Source: Utricularia gibba
Lineage: Eukaryota > Streptophyta > Magnoliopsida > Lamiales > Lentibulariaceae
Length of the DNA stretch: 64,000 nucleotides
Reading direction: 5' to 3'
Assembly (NCBI GenBank): GCA_002189035.1
Contig: CM007990.1
Span: 5,394,001 to 5,458,000, forward strand
Below the pieces are notes generated by a model. It saw only the letters and a list, made by a program, of their open reading frames with translations, did no database searches and was not told the DNA's origin. Below are positions 23,758-39,868 of the stretch, in pieces; the first letter of the stretch is position 1, and each line of letters starts with the position of its first letter. The translations under genes were made by a program, and so were the position numbers.

Positions 23758-24500
23758 ATGAAGATGAGGTTCGATGTGGTTGCTGCTCTTGTTCTTGTTG
23801 CATTCGCCTCCTTGTCGGATGCATCAGACCCAACGCAGCTTCAAGATTTCTGTGTTGCTGTTAATGACAACAATGCCGCTGGTACTTCTCCTGAAGTCTG
23901 ATGCATCTGGTTTTTGTTGAACATCTTGGAACAAGGTTAATGTGAAATGCTTGTTTTTGTGCAGTTTTTGTGAATGGAAAGATTTGCAAGAACCCCAACG
24001 CGGTGACGGTGGACGACTTCGTGTTCCGCGGACTGCAGAACCCCGGGAACACCGCGAACCGGCAAGGCTCCGCCGTGACTCCGGTGTTCGTCAATCAGCT
24101 GCCGGGGCTCAACACTCTGGGTGTCGGCCTCGCCCGCATCGACATCGCTCCTAGAGGCCTCAACCCTCCCCACATCCACCCACGCGCCACCGAAGTCATC
24201 GTCGTGCTCCAAGGGACTCTCCTTGTAGGCTTCGTGACGTCGAACCCTCAGAACCAGCTCTTCACGAAGACCTTGAACCCCGGCGACGTCTTTGTCTTCC
24301 CACAGGGGCTGATTCACTTCCAGTTCAACGTCGGAAACACAAACGCCGTCGCGATTGCCAGCTTCGGGAGCCAGAATCCGGGGGTTATAACCATCGCCAA
24401 CGCCGTCTTCGGCTCTCAGCCGCGCATCAATCCCGACGTCTTGGCTAAGGCCTTCCAAGTTAACAATACGGTGATCATTACTCTGCAGTCCCCCTTCTAA
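23758..24500 (+). CDS. Germin-like protein (cupin, apoplastic)
   Basis: Secreted manganese-binding cupin; family members show superoxide dismutase or oxalate oxidase activity, or neither, so enzyme activity here is unproven. Two exons, 23758-23881 and 23965-24500, 219 aa, the usual GLP length. The N-terminus [22 protein letters not shown] is a signal peptide, probably cut before [10 protein letters not shown]. Two early Cys ([15 protein letters not shown]) form the conserved disulfide. Cupin box 1 is [20 protein letters not shown] with metal ligands His, His and Glu; box 2 is [19 protein letters not shown] with the fourth ligand His. All metal ligands are present. Exon 2 is GC-rich. The start was chosen for its signal peptide and its spacing from the TATA box. 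Confidence 0.95.
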
Positions 24501-25718
24501 GACATCCATCCACATAGAACCAGACATGTTTCTAGAACATACTGAATAATCTCACCTTCCCTCTCAGGTTCACACGTTGACTTTCCTGTTCTAGTGAAAA
24601 ATATTGTATTTACTTGTCTACATAATTCAAACTACGACAAAATTAACTTTTATTATCGTACTGCCGATCGGCATCCACCGTCCGTTTCGCCACCACCGGA
24701 TCACCCACTCGCATGCTACCGGCCGTACGCCGGCGATGCGAGGCACATCATCGGGCACGCCGCCAGCACGGCGGGATGATGGCAGCCGACAGTCGGTGGT
24801 AAGCGGTGGCTGACCACATACAAATCAAATTTATTAAATAATAAAATAATGTAATAATAGAAACTAATTATGTTTGACATATAAATAGTATCGATAAAAA
24901 ATATCAATATTAAATTACGAATTTTCGTTATACCAAATATTCGGAATTAAATATCCGATACACTAAATAGTGCAATTCAAATATAATAATTAAATATATA
25001 AACATGAGTAAATACATAGTCAAAATCCCAAAAAAATTAATATTAGACATAAAATATTTGTTCACACGAGTTTATCAATCAATCAAACATAATAATGTTT
25101 TAAAAATATATTTGTAAAACTTATACAGATTATAATATAGATTATAAACATATAACATGTATTTATTTAAATATAGTATTAATTAAATTATCTTGTTAAA
25201 TGTCTATTTGTTGTTATTATGATTTAATTTCTTTATTGATATTATCGAATGGTGTTTACCTTTGAATAAAAAATGAAATAAATTCACTAGTCAACTCAAC
25301 GTGGAGTGCTAATAGCATCCTTCTTATATTCAACCATATAGTATACCACATTATAATTATTTCTTATGTATTTGAGATCGAATTAAAAATGATTTCGTAA
25401 GAAGAGAGTATGGTGCGTGTTTTAATATAATGTTTTATTTTTAATTTTCAGAAGAGTTATAATTAATATGTAATAAAGGTCATGGTGGGCAGTAAGGATT
25501 TGGGATGGATGGTTGACTTTTTGGGGGAGAAGACTGAAGAATTAGTAATAAATGGACAAGATAAAAAACTTGTACAGGAATTGTGTAATGACATTTGTAC
25601 CCTCCAATGGGAAAAATGTAAAACCTTTTTTTTTTTTTTTTTTTTTTTGAAGAGAGAGAAGATTAAATCAAATTGTGTGTATGGTGTAACAAATGTCAAC
25701 CCACTCCCCTCCACCGGC
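24501..25718. other. AT-rich intergenic region
   Basis: 1.2 kb between the convergent germin-like and C2H2 genes. Very AT-rich from 24820 to 25460, with a T/A homopolymer near 25627-25648. 25480-25718 is probably the 3' UTR of the C2H2 gene. No gene seen. Confidence 0.5.
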
Positions 25719-26407
25719 CTAGTAGCAACAACCGGCGGCCATGGCCGCTGCGGAGAAATCTGGATTCCGGGAGGAGTGATCCTCTTCAGGCTGAGCCGGC
25801 AAGTTGAGATCCAATAAGAGGACAATTTCCGGCTCCTTCCCATCGGAGGATACCTCGTGTTTTAGGCCGGAGCTAGTAGTTTTACTGGTGGTGCCCGGCG
25901 GCGGTCGGTGCCGTCTCATATGACCCCTAGCGCTTGACCAGACGCGAACTCCGATCCACAGATTAGGCACTCGTGACTTTTGGATGCTCTGGAGAGGTGA
26001 TCGTTGAGCTTCACGAACCTCTCTTCGGACGCCTTATTCCGATCAGTCTCCCCACGTTGTTCCGCTGCTTTTTGTGGCTGGTCCGGTGGCCGCCCAACGC
26101 CTGCGATGACGGGAAGTTTCGGAAACACGTCTTGCACTCGAATCTCCCCCCTCCGACGACGTCCATTCCCGCAGCCGGCACAGCACCTACCAGAACAAAC
26201 CCAAATAAACAACACATATCCATTAAAATCCCAGCTTTCTACACAATACCATGAGCCAGGAGCATCAAGCACTTGGCCATATCCTCATCCTCCGACCCCA
26301 CAAAACCCCCCTCCCCCGCTGCTGGTGGACCCAGAGCTCGCCGGCGGACGGTGGGCGCGCTTCCCCTTGACGATAACGAGGCCGTCGGAAGCCGACAGGT
26401 ACTCCAT
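25719..26407 (-). CDS. Two-finger C2H2 (ZAT-like) repressor with EAR motif; frame broken as read
   Basis: Plant Q-type C2H2 transcription factor, usually a stress-related repressor. Proposed exons: 26250-26407 and 25719-26186. The N-terminus MEYLSASDG and a following acidic [14 protein letters not shown] box are typical. Finger 1 reads [21 protein letters not shown]. Finger 2 reads [15 protein letters not shown], then continues in another frame as HMRRH. A C-terminal EAR motif LDLNLPAQ follows. As read, the frame breaks at G tracts (C on + strand): two in 26296-26317, one at 26050-26053, one at 25924-25927. If each lacked one G, the exons would total exactly 210 codons with correct splice phase and both fingers intact. 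So I treat this as a real gene with consensus errors; a decayed copy is the alternative. The intron is unusual, since most ZAT-type genes have none. Confidence 0.75.
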
Positions 26408-26724
26408 CTTTTAGGTACGAGTTAGAAAAGGGGAAAGTGAGAAGAAACCCCAGCGCAGCGCAGCCAACAACACTGAGTTGTGAGTGATAGACAGTGTAGA
26501 TGTGAGGACTTTAAAAAACACACACACCCATCCACAATTATCACTCTCCCCAATTTTTTTATACCTAAAAAACAATTTACCTACTTATTTAATATTTTTA
26601 TATTCAAAAAATACGAAACACTTGCAACAGGAGTGAGGAGTGGGCGTAGGAAGTGATAAAAATGGAGGTTGTACCAAATTGCATACAACAAACACACACA
26701 CATCCATGTGTGTGAAAGCCATGG
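26408..26724. other. Upstream region of the C2H2 gene
   Basis: 317 bases with a pyrimidine/CA-rich character and a short ACAC run near 26690; expected leader and promoter of the C2H2 gene. No ORF of note. Confidence 0.4.
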
Positions 26725-27060
26725 CTAGCTGTTGGGAGTGACGAAGACTCTTTGCCCAACACCAATAACACTTGTGAGTCGTGACTTGTCAATTTGTTTA
26801 TCAACTCCCATGTGCTCGTACCGCACTCCCCATCTTCCTAACTTTTGCTTCACATCACATATAAATGCTGCTTGCAAATTAGGCCACTTACTCTTAGGAG
26901 GGGGACTTTTCCAATCCTCCATGATATCCATATCCAGTGCTAACAAGTCATCTGTCTCTGCGCTGTGACATGTCTCTTGGCAAACTTGTGTCTGCATGGA
27001 AGCAAACGCATCTTCTAACATGGGGTTGTGTGAGTGGATTTTCTGAGTGTTCCCTCCCAT
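26725..27060 (-). CDS. Unrecognised 111-residue ORF
   Basis: I do not recognise this protein. From the ATG at 27060 it starts MGGNTQKIHSHNP and ends VGQRVFVTPNS. Composition is ordinary for a soluble globular protein: an acidic middle (LLALDMDIMEDWKSPPPKSKWP) and a basic C-terminal half (FICDVKQKLGRWGVRYEHMG). There is no signal peptide or membrane segment. The open frame extends 20 codons further upstream without an ATG. It lies between the C2H2 gene and SOSEKI on the same strand. It could be the last exon of an unlabelled gene, a small lineage-specific protein, or chance. The amino-acid mix looks more coding-like than the neighbouring shadows, which is the only support. Confidence 0.35.
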   Translation of the reverse strand: MGGNTQKIHSHNPMLEDAFASMQTQVCQETCHSAETDDLLALDMDIMEDWKSPPPKSKWPNLQAAFICDVKQKLGRWGVRYEHMGVDKQIDKSRLTSVIGVGQRVFVTPNS

Positions 27061-27592
27061 CTGTGTTTTTCTGACAAAAAAGGGGTTGAAGGGGTAAGCG
27101 TGGATGTGCAGCAACAGCACACATGATATTCAGGTTGCTAGTCGTGGGAGTTAGGTGGTCCGAACTCCCATTTATGCTTCTTACACCATCTACAGCTCTT
27201 ACTGATCTTTCACTTACAACGGCTGCATGTTAATGTTAGAACGGTTTGGTTATCGTCTTTGTCCTTACATGAATACACGATGTGTCTGAGTAAATAATAC
27301 TTGGCTCATTCTTGATCTCTTGGTTTCTGAAGTCATGAGAGAGCTAAGGGAGACTGATATCATACAAATAATCTAACAAGGGAACTAGGTACACTGGAAT
27401 CTAGAGTTTTATGTGATGTTAAGTAGACCCTTCTTGGAGAGACGTCTCAGTCCTCGTGCAATACTTTTGACTGTATTATGACTCGAGCACCGGAAGCAAG
27501 CCTGTTGCAGCAAGGGAAAGTGAGGATCAGACGCAAGGTTAAGAAGAAGAAGCTTGAGCAATAGCAATGGTGAATGAGAGGAGTCTGAGATT
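27061..27592. other. Intergenic region downstream of SOSEKI
   Basis: 532 bases, probably including the SOSEKI 3' UTR. A non-ATG open extension of the unknown ORF occupies its left edge. No other feature. Confidence 0.4.
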
Positions 27593-29547
27593 TTAACTTT
27601 CTTCAATCTTGATGACGTTTCCCTCATCATCTCTTCCGGTGTCTGCTTTGATAGGAGACTTTTTTGCCAGCATCAATCCCGACATTCGTTTGCTCCCACC
27701 AGCAGGCGTACTGGGTGCAGTGACTCTGTCGGAGGAAACTCTTGGGACATCGGAAGCGGGAGATCTCAGGGACTCACACCTTGGCTGCCTGCTTAGAGAG
27801 GCCTTGATTGCTCTGGGGATGCACTTTGCCCTGGTGGAGTTGCCCTCTTCCTTGAGTTCAAGAGAACCAAGCTTTTCAGCGCTTCTGCAGATGATGAAGC
27901 AATTAAGCTTCACTAACTTTTAGCAGTAGAGTTTCAAGAGGGAGAATTCACTAACCTTTCAGCATCAAACGAAGAAGACCTTTTCAGGCTGGGTATTCCC
28001 TCTTTGCGCATGCTCGTTTCAATTAAGCTCCCACTAAAGTACTCTTTGTCTTCGACGTTAACTCTCATCAAGCGTGGATTCTCCATCAGGCGATCAAGGT
28101 CTCCCATCATCAGAGACGTGGAGAACATTGGGGATGAAAGCTTTGAGCTGGAGAACCTCGGTTTGTATGTGGGAACCAATCCAAAACTTTGATCCTTCAC
28201 AGATATTGATCCACAGGAAATAAGCTGCAGAATCATATTCGACGCCTTGACCCTTACATTAGATGATGGAATCTGAAACTCCTCCTCTTCAAGAATTCTA
28301 AAGCTATTGAGCTTCTTGGCATCAGCTCGAATCAGAGATTCTAAAGTATCAGTTCTTCCACTTGATGAAGAAGCACTAGATGTAGATTGAGGGGTCAAAA
28401 CATAGTCTCTGGATACATCTTGAGTTGTCTTCACCCGAGGTGTTTGAGCTAAGTGAGTGCTCCTGTTGCCAACATCCAACAGCCCATCATCAGTCAAAAC
28501 ACCTCTTTGATTTCTATCGGATCTGCTGCTGACATTATCCTCAGTTTGTGTTGAGGCATCAGCAAGACCATCATTCTTGTACACCTTATACTCTGTAAGG
28601 CTCAAAGAACCATTCCAGGAAGAATTTTTTCCATCTGAGGATAGATTTGACGAGCATGGGCGTTGATCCGGAGGAGACAATTCATCATCATTAGAAGTCT
28701 TAGTCATTATTCCATTCAAACTTGATGAAGATGATGACTCATTGTGGCTTCTTGCTGAGGGTGGCTCCGGGAGGGTCTTCTGTTTTTGTAATATGACAGT
28801 ATCAGGACATAAGTGACCTGGAAAAACAAGAACCACTAAAATGAGCTTCTGGATCCATTGCACTTGTCATTATACTGACTCAATACAGGACACCATGAAC
28901 TCCCTGGTTTTGACTTGTCGCTGTATCCTTAAACTCAAAGATGGTGAATGAATTACCAGAGTTGGAATCTTCAAAGAGCTCTGAACCCTTGAGAACATAT
29001 TCTGTGCCATGAGCCGGAAGAATTAAATCGTCATCGCAAAGATCATGCCACACAAATCCATTCTTATAATTCCTGCATCCAGAAATGACCCTCTCAATGT
29101 TCAACTTTTCATGCTACAAGCCAAGGTATTGAAGTTTAAATTTTTGAAGGCATTTTCACCTTTTGCAAGACCAGGAGTACATCATAGCCATTCCTCTACC
29201 CCTTAGAACACTAAGTCTTTCAATGACATCTTCAGATGGCACAAGGAAACGTAGAGATTCAATACAAGAAATTTATTATGATATACAGATAGACGCACCA
29301 AGTAAAGTTTCATTGCAGTACCTCTAAGGTATAGGCCATCACCAGAAGAAAGGGGCACTTCCATGAAATGGGGGTGCTCAAGTTGTCTGTTTCGGCATAG
29401 ATAGTAAACAACTGGAACCTTACCGCTTTTCTTCTGCTGCTGTTGATGAATATAGTTACGATTGTAGCGATATTTGGGTGATTTTTCTCTCCAAACTTTG
29501 GCTCTCTCAGGGCTCACTTGCGTGTAATTCTTCACTCTCCCCTCCAT
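27593..29547 (-). CDS. SOK: SOSEKI polarity protein (DIX-like domain, DUF966)
   Basis: SOSEKI proteins polymerise through a DIX-like head and accumulate at cell corners, marking polarity. Five exons: 29322-29547, 29160-29229, 28957-29072, 27956-28817, 27593-27884; phases agree, 521 aa. The N-terminal head runs from [19 protein letters not shown] through [20 protein letters not shown], the helix [33 protein letters not shown] and [18 protein letters not shown]. These are the strongest family signatures. The remaining 350 residues are Ser-rich and largely disordered, with conserved short boxes (for example [23 protein letters not shown] and [14 protein letters not shown]). An in-frame ATG ten codons upstream exists; the internal one was chosen because the family starts MEGR. 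Which SOK paralogue this is cannot be decided. Confidence 0.94.
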
Positions 29548-31901
29548 TTCTCTGAACCCTTCAAAATCTTTGGCCAACAGCAGGGAATTCCCAACTACCA
29601 GATACCTTCAGAAATCCTACGTGAGAAAATTGTACCGCATATTCAAAAAATGTAGAAGCAGAGGCTGCCAAACATTCAAGTCTCTCGAAACCCCCATAAA
29701 TCCAACATTAAAAAAAATCAAAACCTTTCAGGCAATGCGACCAACAACTCATATTTTAAAAGGTAAAACAGATCTGGGTGCGAAGCTTATACAAGTATAC
29801 GACTCTGAAGTCACAAAGATGACACGCAAGAATGAAGCTATCGATCCTTCTCCCATTTTATACCAAGGATTTATACACACGAGAGTTGAACTAAAACATA
29901 ACAGAGAATAAATGCAAAATCTGACAAAGAAGCCTACGAAACGATAAAAGACTAAAAATGTATCACAGAGGGTCCCCGAAATTAAAACCAGTCACCAAGA
30001 TCAAAGGGATAACCAACCAGATACTAAAAGAAGACTTTTTGCTGCATTGCAGCTATCAGTTCCACTGTGTCTCAGCTGGAGAGCAGTGCTCCGGGAAGAG
30101 CAAAGCAAGCGCAGACTTTAAAAAGAAAAGGAGAGAGAGAGAATGAACGTGGAAGAAGAAGAAGAAGATGTAGAGAAAAACGGTGAGTTAATTGCGAGAT
30201 CGATTTTTCGCCACTTTTCCCGGAAAAGCCATGGATCGTTTGGACCTTACAGAATCTTGTACTGTATGGGTTTTGTCTTCACGGGATCCCTCATTGTTTG
30301 CTACCGAAGCACAGCCTTCGTTCCGTCGAGATCACATCCCTCCCCTCCGGTTCCCATCTCCAGGCCTGCCTGCGCATCGTTCCCAAGTCTGGCTCTGCGC
30401 AGCTGTCGCCGCATCTTGAAGAAATTTAAAGTTTGAACCCACGAAATATCAAAAAATCACTTTTTTGACCTCGTTGATGTTGTTCCTCGTATTAAATCAG
30501 CCCGCCCGTGCCAGTTGCCACCCTCCCATAGTCCAATTACTATTCCATAAGACGTGTGTTAGCAGGGTCACGTGGGGCAGGGCACAGTGACCCTGTCGGG
30601 GCAGATTTGAGAATAAGGGAAACTACAGGGGGGTGAATGCAATTGAAAAGGGGGGGATTTCGAATTTTGAACTGGGGGCCATTGACCCCATTTATTAGGG
30701 TCCTTTTCAGGGCATTTATGGGAAGAAAGAGTTGGATCGCCTCGCCGGCCTCACCTACGGGACGGGTGGGTAGTCCAGTCCAGGCAGCCCAGCCCCAGTA
30801 CTCCACTTCACTTCTTACCACAAATTTGTAGGAATGAAGAAAATATTATTTATGTAAATATTTTATAAAATCATATGTTTATTGCATAACATGTCTATCA
30901 AACAATAGTAATTCTTAATATACCCTTGTTTGAAATTGCAAATTCACGTATTTGATACGATATATGAAAGCATCATCCCCATGTGCCCAATCTTGTTTCA
31001 GCATGGGTTCGTATGGTGATCTAACGCTGCAACACAAAGGAGGCGCTTGCCAATTCAACTTTCAAGGTCGTGTATATCAATATAGCTTCAAAATTGGGTG
31101 ACCCCATTCAATAAGAGAATCCAACTTTAAATACACTAGAATCTCAATCCCAATATCTCGAGACAAAGTGTTGAAATCAAATATCAAATAGATCAAAAAA
31201 ATATAAGTATATTAAAAATATGAATCACATCCATAAAAAATTATGGTTAACTAATTATTAGTTATTTGTATAATTTTATATATTTAATCATTTCAATTTG
31301 GTATTATGTATTCTAATATAAAGGTGTCTTGCGCTTTGCTATAGGGACCTCAACAACAATCCAATTAATTTTTCTCCATTTTTTGGATTATATCTGGTTC
31401 ACTTGGCAATAAGAATTTTTTTGTCGAAATTGCGACAACTGCCACGTGTCACCGCACTGGGGGTTTTGGACAGCGGTGTCGTGTCCTCGCTCACACACGC
31501 ATGGGAACGATCTCCGGTCAGGTCAAGGTTATTATTATGGAATTTTCATTTTATTTTATAATGACCCTTAAAATTTTGCTATTGGATTAATTGAGGTAAC
31601 CGAATTGGGAATATTCTTTCTAATTTTTTGTTACGTGGTTTTATTTTATTTTATGAAATGTTAAAAATTAATTATAAATAGGGGTTAGTCGGCGTATTCA
31701 ATTATTTCGTTTTCAAAATTGAAATTGAATAAAAACTATGCCCGTTAATGAGGATTTGTTAGGCCTGAAGCCCAGTTAAGTTATACAGGCTTACTAATTT
31801 TCAGCCCAGTTAAAGACGTTTATTGCCTTTCTTTTTTTCCTTTTTCTTGTTCCAACCGCCTTCTCCACCGTTCTTCCTCCCTCTCTGTCATCGCCGACGA
31901 G
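29548..31901. promoter_or_regulatory. Divergent upstream region of SOSEKI (-) and CDC48 (+)
   Basis: 2.35 kb. 29550-30140 is A/G-rich on the + strand and probably SOSEKI leader or promoter. 30140-30440 has open frames, but none with recognisable features. 30840-31750 is AT-rich. The last 90 bases before 31902 are a pyrimidine-rich CDC48 leader. No tRNA, repeat array or gene recognised. Confidence 0.5.
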
Positions 31902-35206
<3,305 letters not shown>

Positions 35207-35583
35207 AAACTCTTTCACAAGGGGTTCACAGCTAGCCTTCCAACATCATCATACGACCGATCCGATACTCTCAGGTCACACTCCTCCATCATCATTCAAC
35301 CGGAATGGGTGGAGAAGGCTTTGGCTGCTAGTTTTTGTTGGTGACTTATACTGCAGCTGAATCAAGTTCAATGTACAGGATGGGCTTTTGTACACGCTTA
35401 CAAGACTAAAGACTCAATTTTGAGGATGGGTATAAACATGCAATAGAAACCAGCTGCTTCATTTAGCTTCTGTTGGTACCTCAAGAAAATAAAAAGAGGA
35501 GAAGATCTCCGGGAAAAGACGAAAGCTGTGCTGAGTTCTAACCAAAAGCCTCGAAATAACTAGTGCGTTAAGTGATACACTTC
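35207..35583. other. Convergent 3' UTR region
   Basis: 377 bases between the stops of CDC48 (+) and the P-loop kinase-like gene (-). Expected 3' UTRs; AATAAA-like A-rich sequence near 35486. Nothing else. Confidence 0.5.
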
Positions 35584-38500
35584 CTACCTCAAGGTGGGAA
35601 TGCTCTGAGACCTCTTTCTGAACCTATGGTTCCCGGCATTCGCCACTCTCTCGCTCTTTCCTCTAAGGGGGCCGCCGGAGAAGGCACGCATCAACAATGA
35701 CTCCGACAGCGGCTCGCTTCTTGGTGTTAAAACCTCATCCGCACCTTGTCCTTGGGGATCTCTGTTGAAACCATTTTGAATCGGGAATGAGGGAACCTTT
35801 GGGTTCTTTTTTATCCCATCATCGTCGTCGTCAGTGGCATAGCCACTACCGGGGCCGTCTTGCATTGCAAGATCGTCATACTCCTCATCTGATTTGGTGA
35901 ATTCTTCATCCACAGAACCTTCGGACTGAAAATACCGAGAGATGCAGAGCAGTCAGAACAGGTGTGAAATGAGACGGCTATGTTACTGATGCAGCAGCAG
36001 TGATGTAGGCCTTTACCTCGTGGTGGAGCTGCAACTCTCCATCGCTGTGATCCTCATCCGTGTCTGATTCCAAGGGCTCGTCAATCTCATCATCGCTTCC
36101 GTGCACCGAAAGCTCTTCCTTCAGCTGTTAAAGCAAGAACACAAAACTGTGGAAGACGTCTATTTAAACAAGGAATGCAAGGTGTTCTCTTGATCAGATG
36201 ATAAACTAGACAACAAGGTGAATCGAGTGACATGAATGCAACCAAAGTTTACCTCTTTTGCAGGCCCATCGGAGAACCTAGGGGAGCTGCAGCAGGATGA
36301 GAAGTATCTGCTGCCATTGTCAGTCAGTTCGCCTCTTGACTCATTGAAGCTGCTGGCATAGCTTGTTCCCCAGTGTCATCAGGCCAAGCACTGATCCCGA
36401 AGCGACCGAACTGCAGGTTGACCGGCTCTGCTTTACTGATCTTGAGAGGTCCGTACATCGGTGCTCCAATTCCGCTCAGAGCAGAATTGCCCAAAACAAT
36501 GCCTCCATTTCCATTGATGTTATCAACTGGCCAAGCTTTTGCCACAGAACCATCATTGTTGAGAATTGCCATCAAATGCCTGTTAGAACCTTGCCTTTGG
36601 ATTAACTGAAGCATTCCCTTGGAATTCAATGAATTGGCTGAGCATTGGTTCCGGTATTCATCATGGACAACAGAAACAGTGTTTGTAACTGGATCATACA
36701 GATGTTCTCCAGCTTCACGCCTTCTGAGACAGCTGAATACAGTAGCATGAATTGCTGCCACACTTTTATCAACATTTGTGTTATTCACCGTTGGAACCAA
36801 ATGCTTTTCCGCTTGCTTGCAGAGATATTCCTGAATGGTTCTTATGTTTCTTATGTACTTAACATACTTATTCCTTGCAGGGTCCAGTGTCATGTACTTG
36901 GCACGAACTGCAAACCTTTCCAAGTGTTTGTCTTCATTAGCGATATAAATCATGAATGGAATTATTGAAGGATGTTTCTTCATGAGTCCCATCTGCATCA
37001 CATTGAAAAAGATGAGGAAAAGGAATCCAAGTTACACTTATCAGATGAAATGGGAATGAAATGTACCACAAAATTGAGGCTCAAATGAACTCCCTCCACC
37101 ACAACTGATTCTTTACGTTCTTCCCATGCTGTTACTAATCGATCCAGGCTGTCTATCACCATCTCACTCTGTGCCTTGAATCCTTCTATTGCCATCTGCT
37201 TCGAACTAACCAAATCACCAGTGTTTGAACAACCCTCTGATTTTCCAGCTTCAGAACTACTAAGAGGTTCATCCTTAGCTAGCGAGGTGGAAGCAACACC
37301 AGATGATTTCTTAGCTCTTCTTCTGGCCTTTGCTTCTGCAACAGCAGAAGGATCTAAACATTCCCCAGCGTGGTAAGTTGAAGCCCAAAGCAATGGATTA
37401 TCTACTTCATCAACAAAGCTCCGCATCATATGACGAATTGAGTCAGTAGATATTATTGTAGTAACGCCTAATCTGCATCCCTGCAATAATAATTCATGAT
37501 ACTGAAATCATGATGGCTGTTTGCAAAAATGAAGAGTTCAGATCCGTAACACCAAAAAAAAGGAGCCAGCAAAGTGATATGTGGTTCATGTTACAGACCA
37601 GCAAAGCAGACAACGTAGATTTCCCGCAGCCACTTGCACCACAGAGTAGAACTGTCACAGATTCCTTTCTTTCCCGGATCCTGAAAAAAAGGAAGCAGTG
37701 TAGGAACTATGTGAAACAGATAGAGACAAAAAAAAATGAACTTCACAGGCACAAACCATTACCAAGGAAAGATGTTATCCATTAAAGTACCTCACAGGAA
37801 TATACATTTTCTTAGATTTAAAAATGCCATCTCAACTGCCTTGCGATTCCAACTATACCTGCATGCCAATACGAGGTCAGATCTCTGATTTGGCCCCAGA
37901 TACTTGTACTCTGAAAGAGCTTCACAAACAACATCAAGAAATTTTTTTCTGCCAACTACAAGTGTTGTTCGTCTTTTATACACTTCAAAAGTTTTGGACT
38001 TGGTCTCATCATCCACGATATATGATTCGAGAGAATCTTTATTCAAACGTGCATTGTGATGCTGTCCAGACTCCCTTTTAGGATATACATCAACATCCTC
38101 TGACGAAACCCCTGAGCAATCTGAAGCCAACTTCTCCATGCAGTATCCAGATTTCATCATCTCGAATACCCTTTGGCTCACCTGGGAAGGACGAATGTCG
38201 GTAAGCAAAATCAAGATAAAAGATTCAGTAAACCAAGCAATTGACCTTTGTGTAAAACCAGTTTTGAAGACAATGTACCCAATTTAACTTTCCATCTTAT
38301 TTTGAATGAAAACTTAGCCAAAAGATAAGCAGATAGAGAACAATATGACTTTCTCACGGTGGATGACATGTAAGCCAAAAGAGAATATAGTTTCCCTCTC
38401 CCTCACGAAACAAAAAAAAAAAAAAAAAACAACAGACACAACAAAACTTAATGAACAAAGTTCTCGGAAGGATTGAAAAATAGGACCTTGAAGGCATGAC

Positions 38501-38657
38501 GAGCCTTGCAGCCGATAAGCTGCAGAGTGCTCTGGAGGACAGAGCGCGTGTATCGAAACCCGGGAAAGTCCTCTCTCTCCATCATCAAACCCATGTCCTC
38601 ATCATGATCCACCACCATTACGTAGAGCAGTTTCGCCACTCCATCCATCCCGGCCAT
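35584..38657 (-). CDS. 2-phosphoglycerate-kinase-related P-loop protein (LPA1-like); one frameshift as read
   Basis: Plant relatives of archaeal 2-phosphoglycerate kinase; the rice member (LPA1) affects seed phytic acid, but the reaction in plants is not settled. Exons: 38487-38657, 37859-38181, 37599-37680, 37067-37480, 36253-36992, 36017-36124, 35584-35925. Walker A GASGCGKS at 179-186 spans the end of exon 3; then [54 protein letters not shown] and an acidic Ser-rich tail ([13 protein letters not shown]). In exon 5 the frame ends at a TGA (36324-36326), although family sequence ([22 protein letters not shown]) continues in another frame. The switch maps to a four-base G tract (C on + strand, 36368-36371); five G would give a 741-base exon, correct phase and a 726-residue protein. 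Paralogous with Arabidopsis At3g45090/At5g60760 from memory. Confidence 0.9.
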
Positions 38658-39868
38658 CTATGAAACGGATCAATTGAAATCAAAGGAACCCCTAATCAAT
38701 CAGTGACCCAAATCGAAACAAAAACAATGTAGGTTTCCAAACGCGGAAATCGCCAAATGGGGATGGAGAAAGGAGCCCGGGTCTAGAGCTGATGAATCAA
38801 ATAAAAGGCGAGCGTAGTGTATGAGAATAAAGGACGGGGAGAATCAAGGGTTAAAAAATAAGCCAAGGCTCCATTCCCGAGTCAATGTGTCCACCCCCAC
38901 CGCCATCGGCTTCCACGAATCACACCTCAGGACCTCCACGACGATCTTCGATGTTCTCCGCCGCCGCGTCAATCACCGATCCAACTCCATCCACCCGCTA
39001 AACCGATATTTATGGAACGGGAAAAAATAAAAAAACCAAATACCGAAAAAAAAACGTTTTCTTTGTTTTTTTATATAACTTTTTTAGTTCCAAAAAATAA
39101 TATTTTTTATTTTCAAATATTTTAAAATATAATTAATAATTATGAAACCCAATTCAAAAAAAATTATTCAAATCAAATTCATTACTAAACCCAATTAAAA
39201 CGAGTGTAATGGCAAAACCGTGATTACACACATCGAACATTAGTGGACAATTATCAATGTACCCAAGTTGCCTCCCAAATGTCATTCTTCAAATTCATTT
39301 TTAAAAAAATGTCGTATCAATCCACAAGTTCCTCATAATTTCAATTTTGGATATATTAATGAAAATTACACCTTTGACCTTACATCTCGCCTTGTTTACC
39401 AAGAAATAACATATATTCTCCTTATGTGTAAGATTTATCTATTTAAGAACATTATTTTCTCGATTCATAATCAATATGATATATCATCATCAAATTATTA
39501 ACATTACATTAGTTAGGAGGTCTTAATTCTGGCATCGTGAGAACACGAGCCCTAGGAATCTTCCTCATGTTTCCAAGCCCTTCACGTTAGATTCTCCCGA
39601 TGGTTGGTCAAAAAAAGATTCTTCGGACCGGTCATAATTGATGGTCGTTTTCCCTTTGGATTCTAATATCATTAATATTCTTCTTCTCCAAGACAAAAAA
39701 AAAAAAAGAAAAAAAATCAATATCTGCTTCGCCGCATCTTTGCTTGTCAAGTTGGATCAGACACGTTGTTAAGTTGCGTTTATAGTACGGTAGTTTAATT
39801 AATTATATATTTATTCAGATAAATATACGTTATATTATTATAATTGAAAGTATATTTAATATGTGTGT

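Noticed and set aside
27609-27923. 104-residue plus-strand ORF
   Set aside because: Exactly antisense to the last SOSEKI exon, whose splice phase and family match explain the sequence.
30143-30436. Plus-strand ORF starting MNVEEEEEDVEKNG
   Set aside because: Acidic start comes from a GAA repeat; the rest has no recognisable features and lies in the SOSEKI/CDC48 upstream region.
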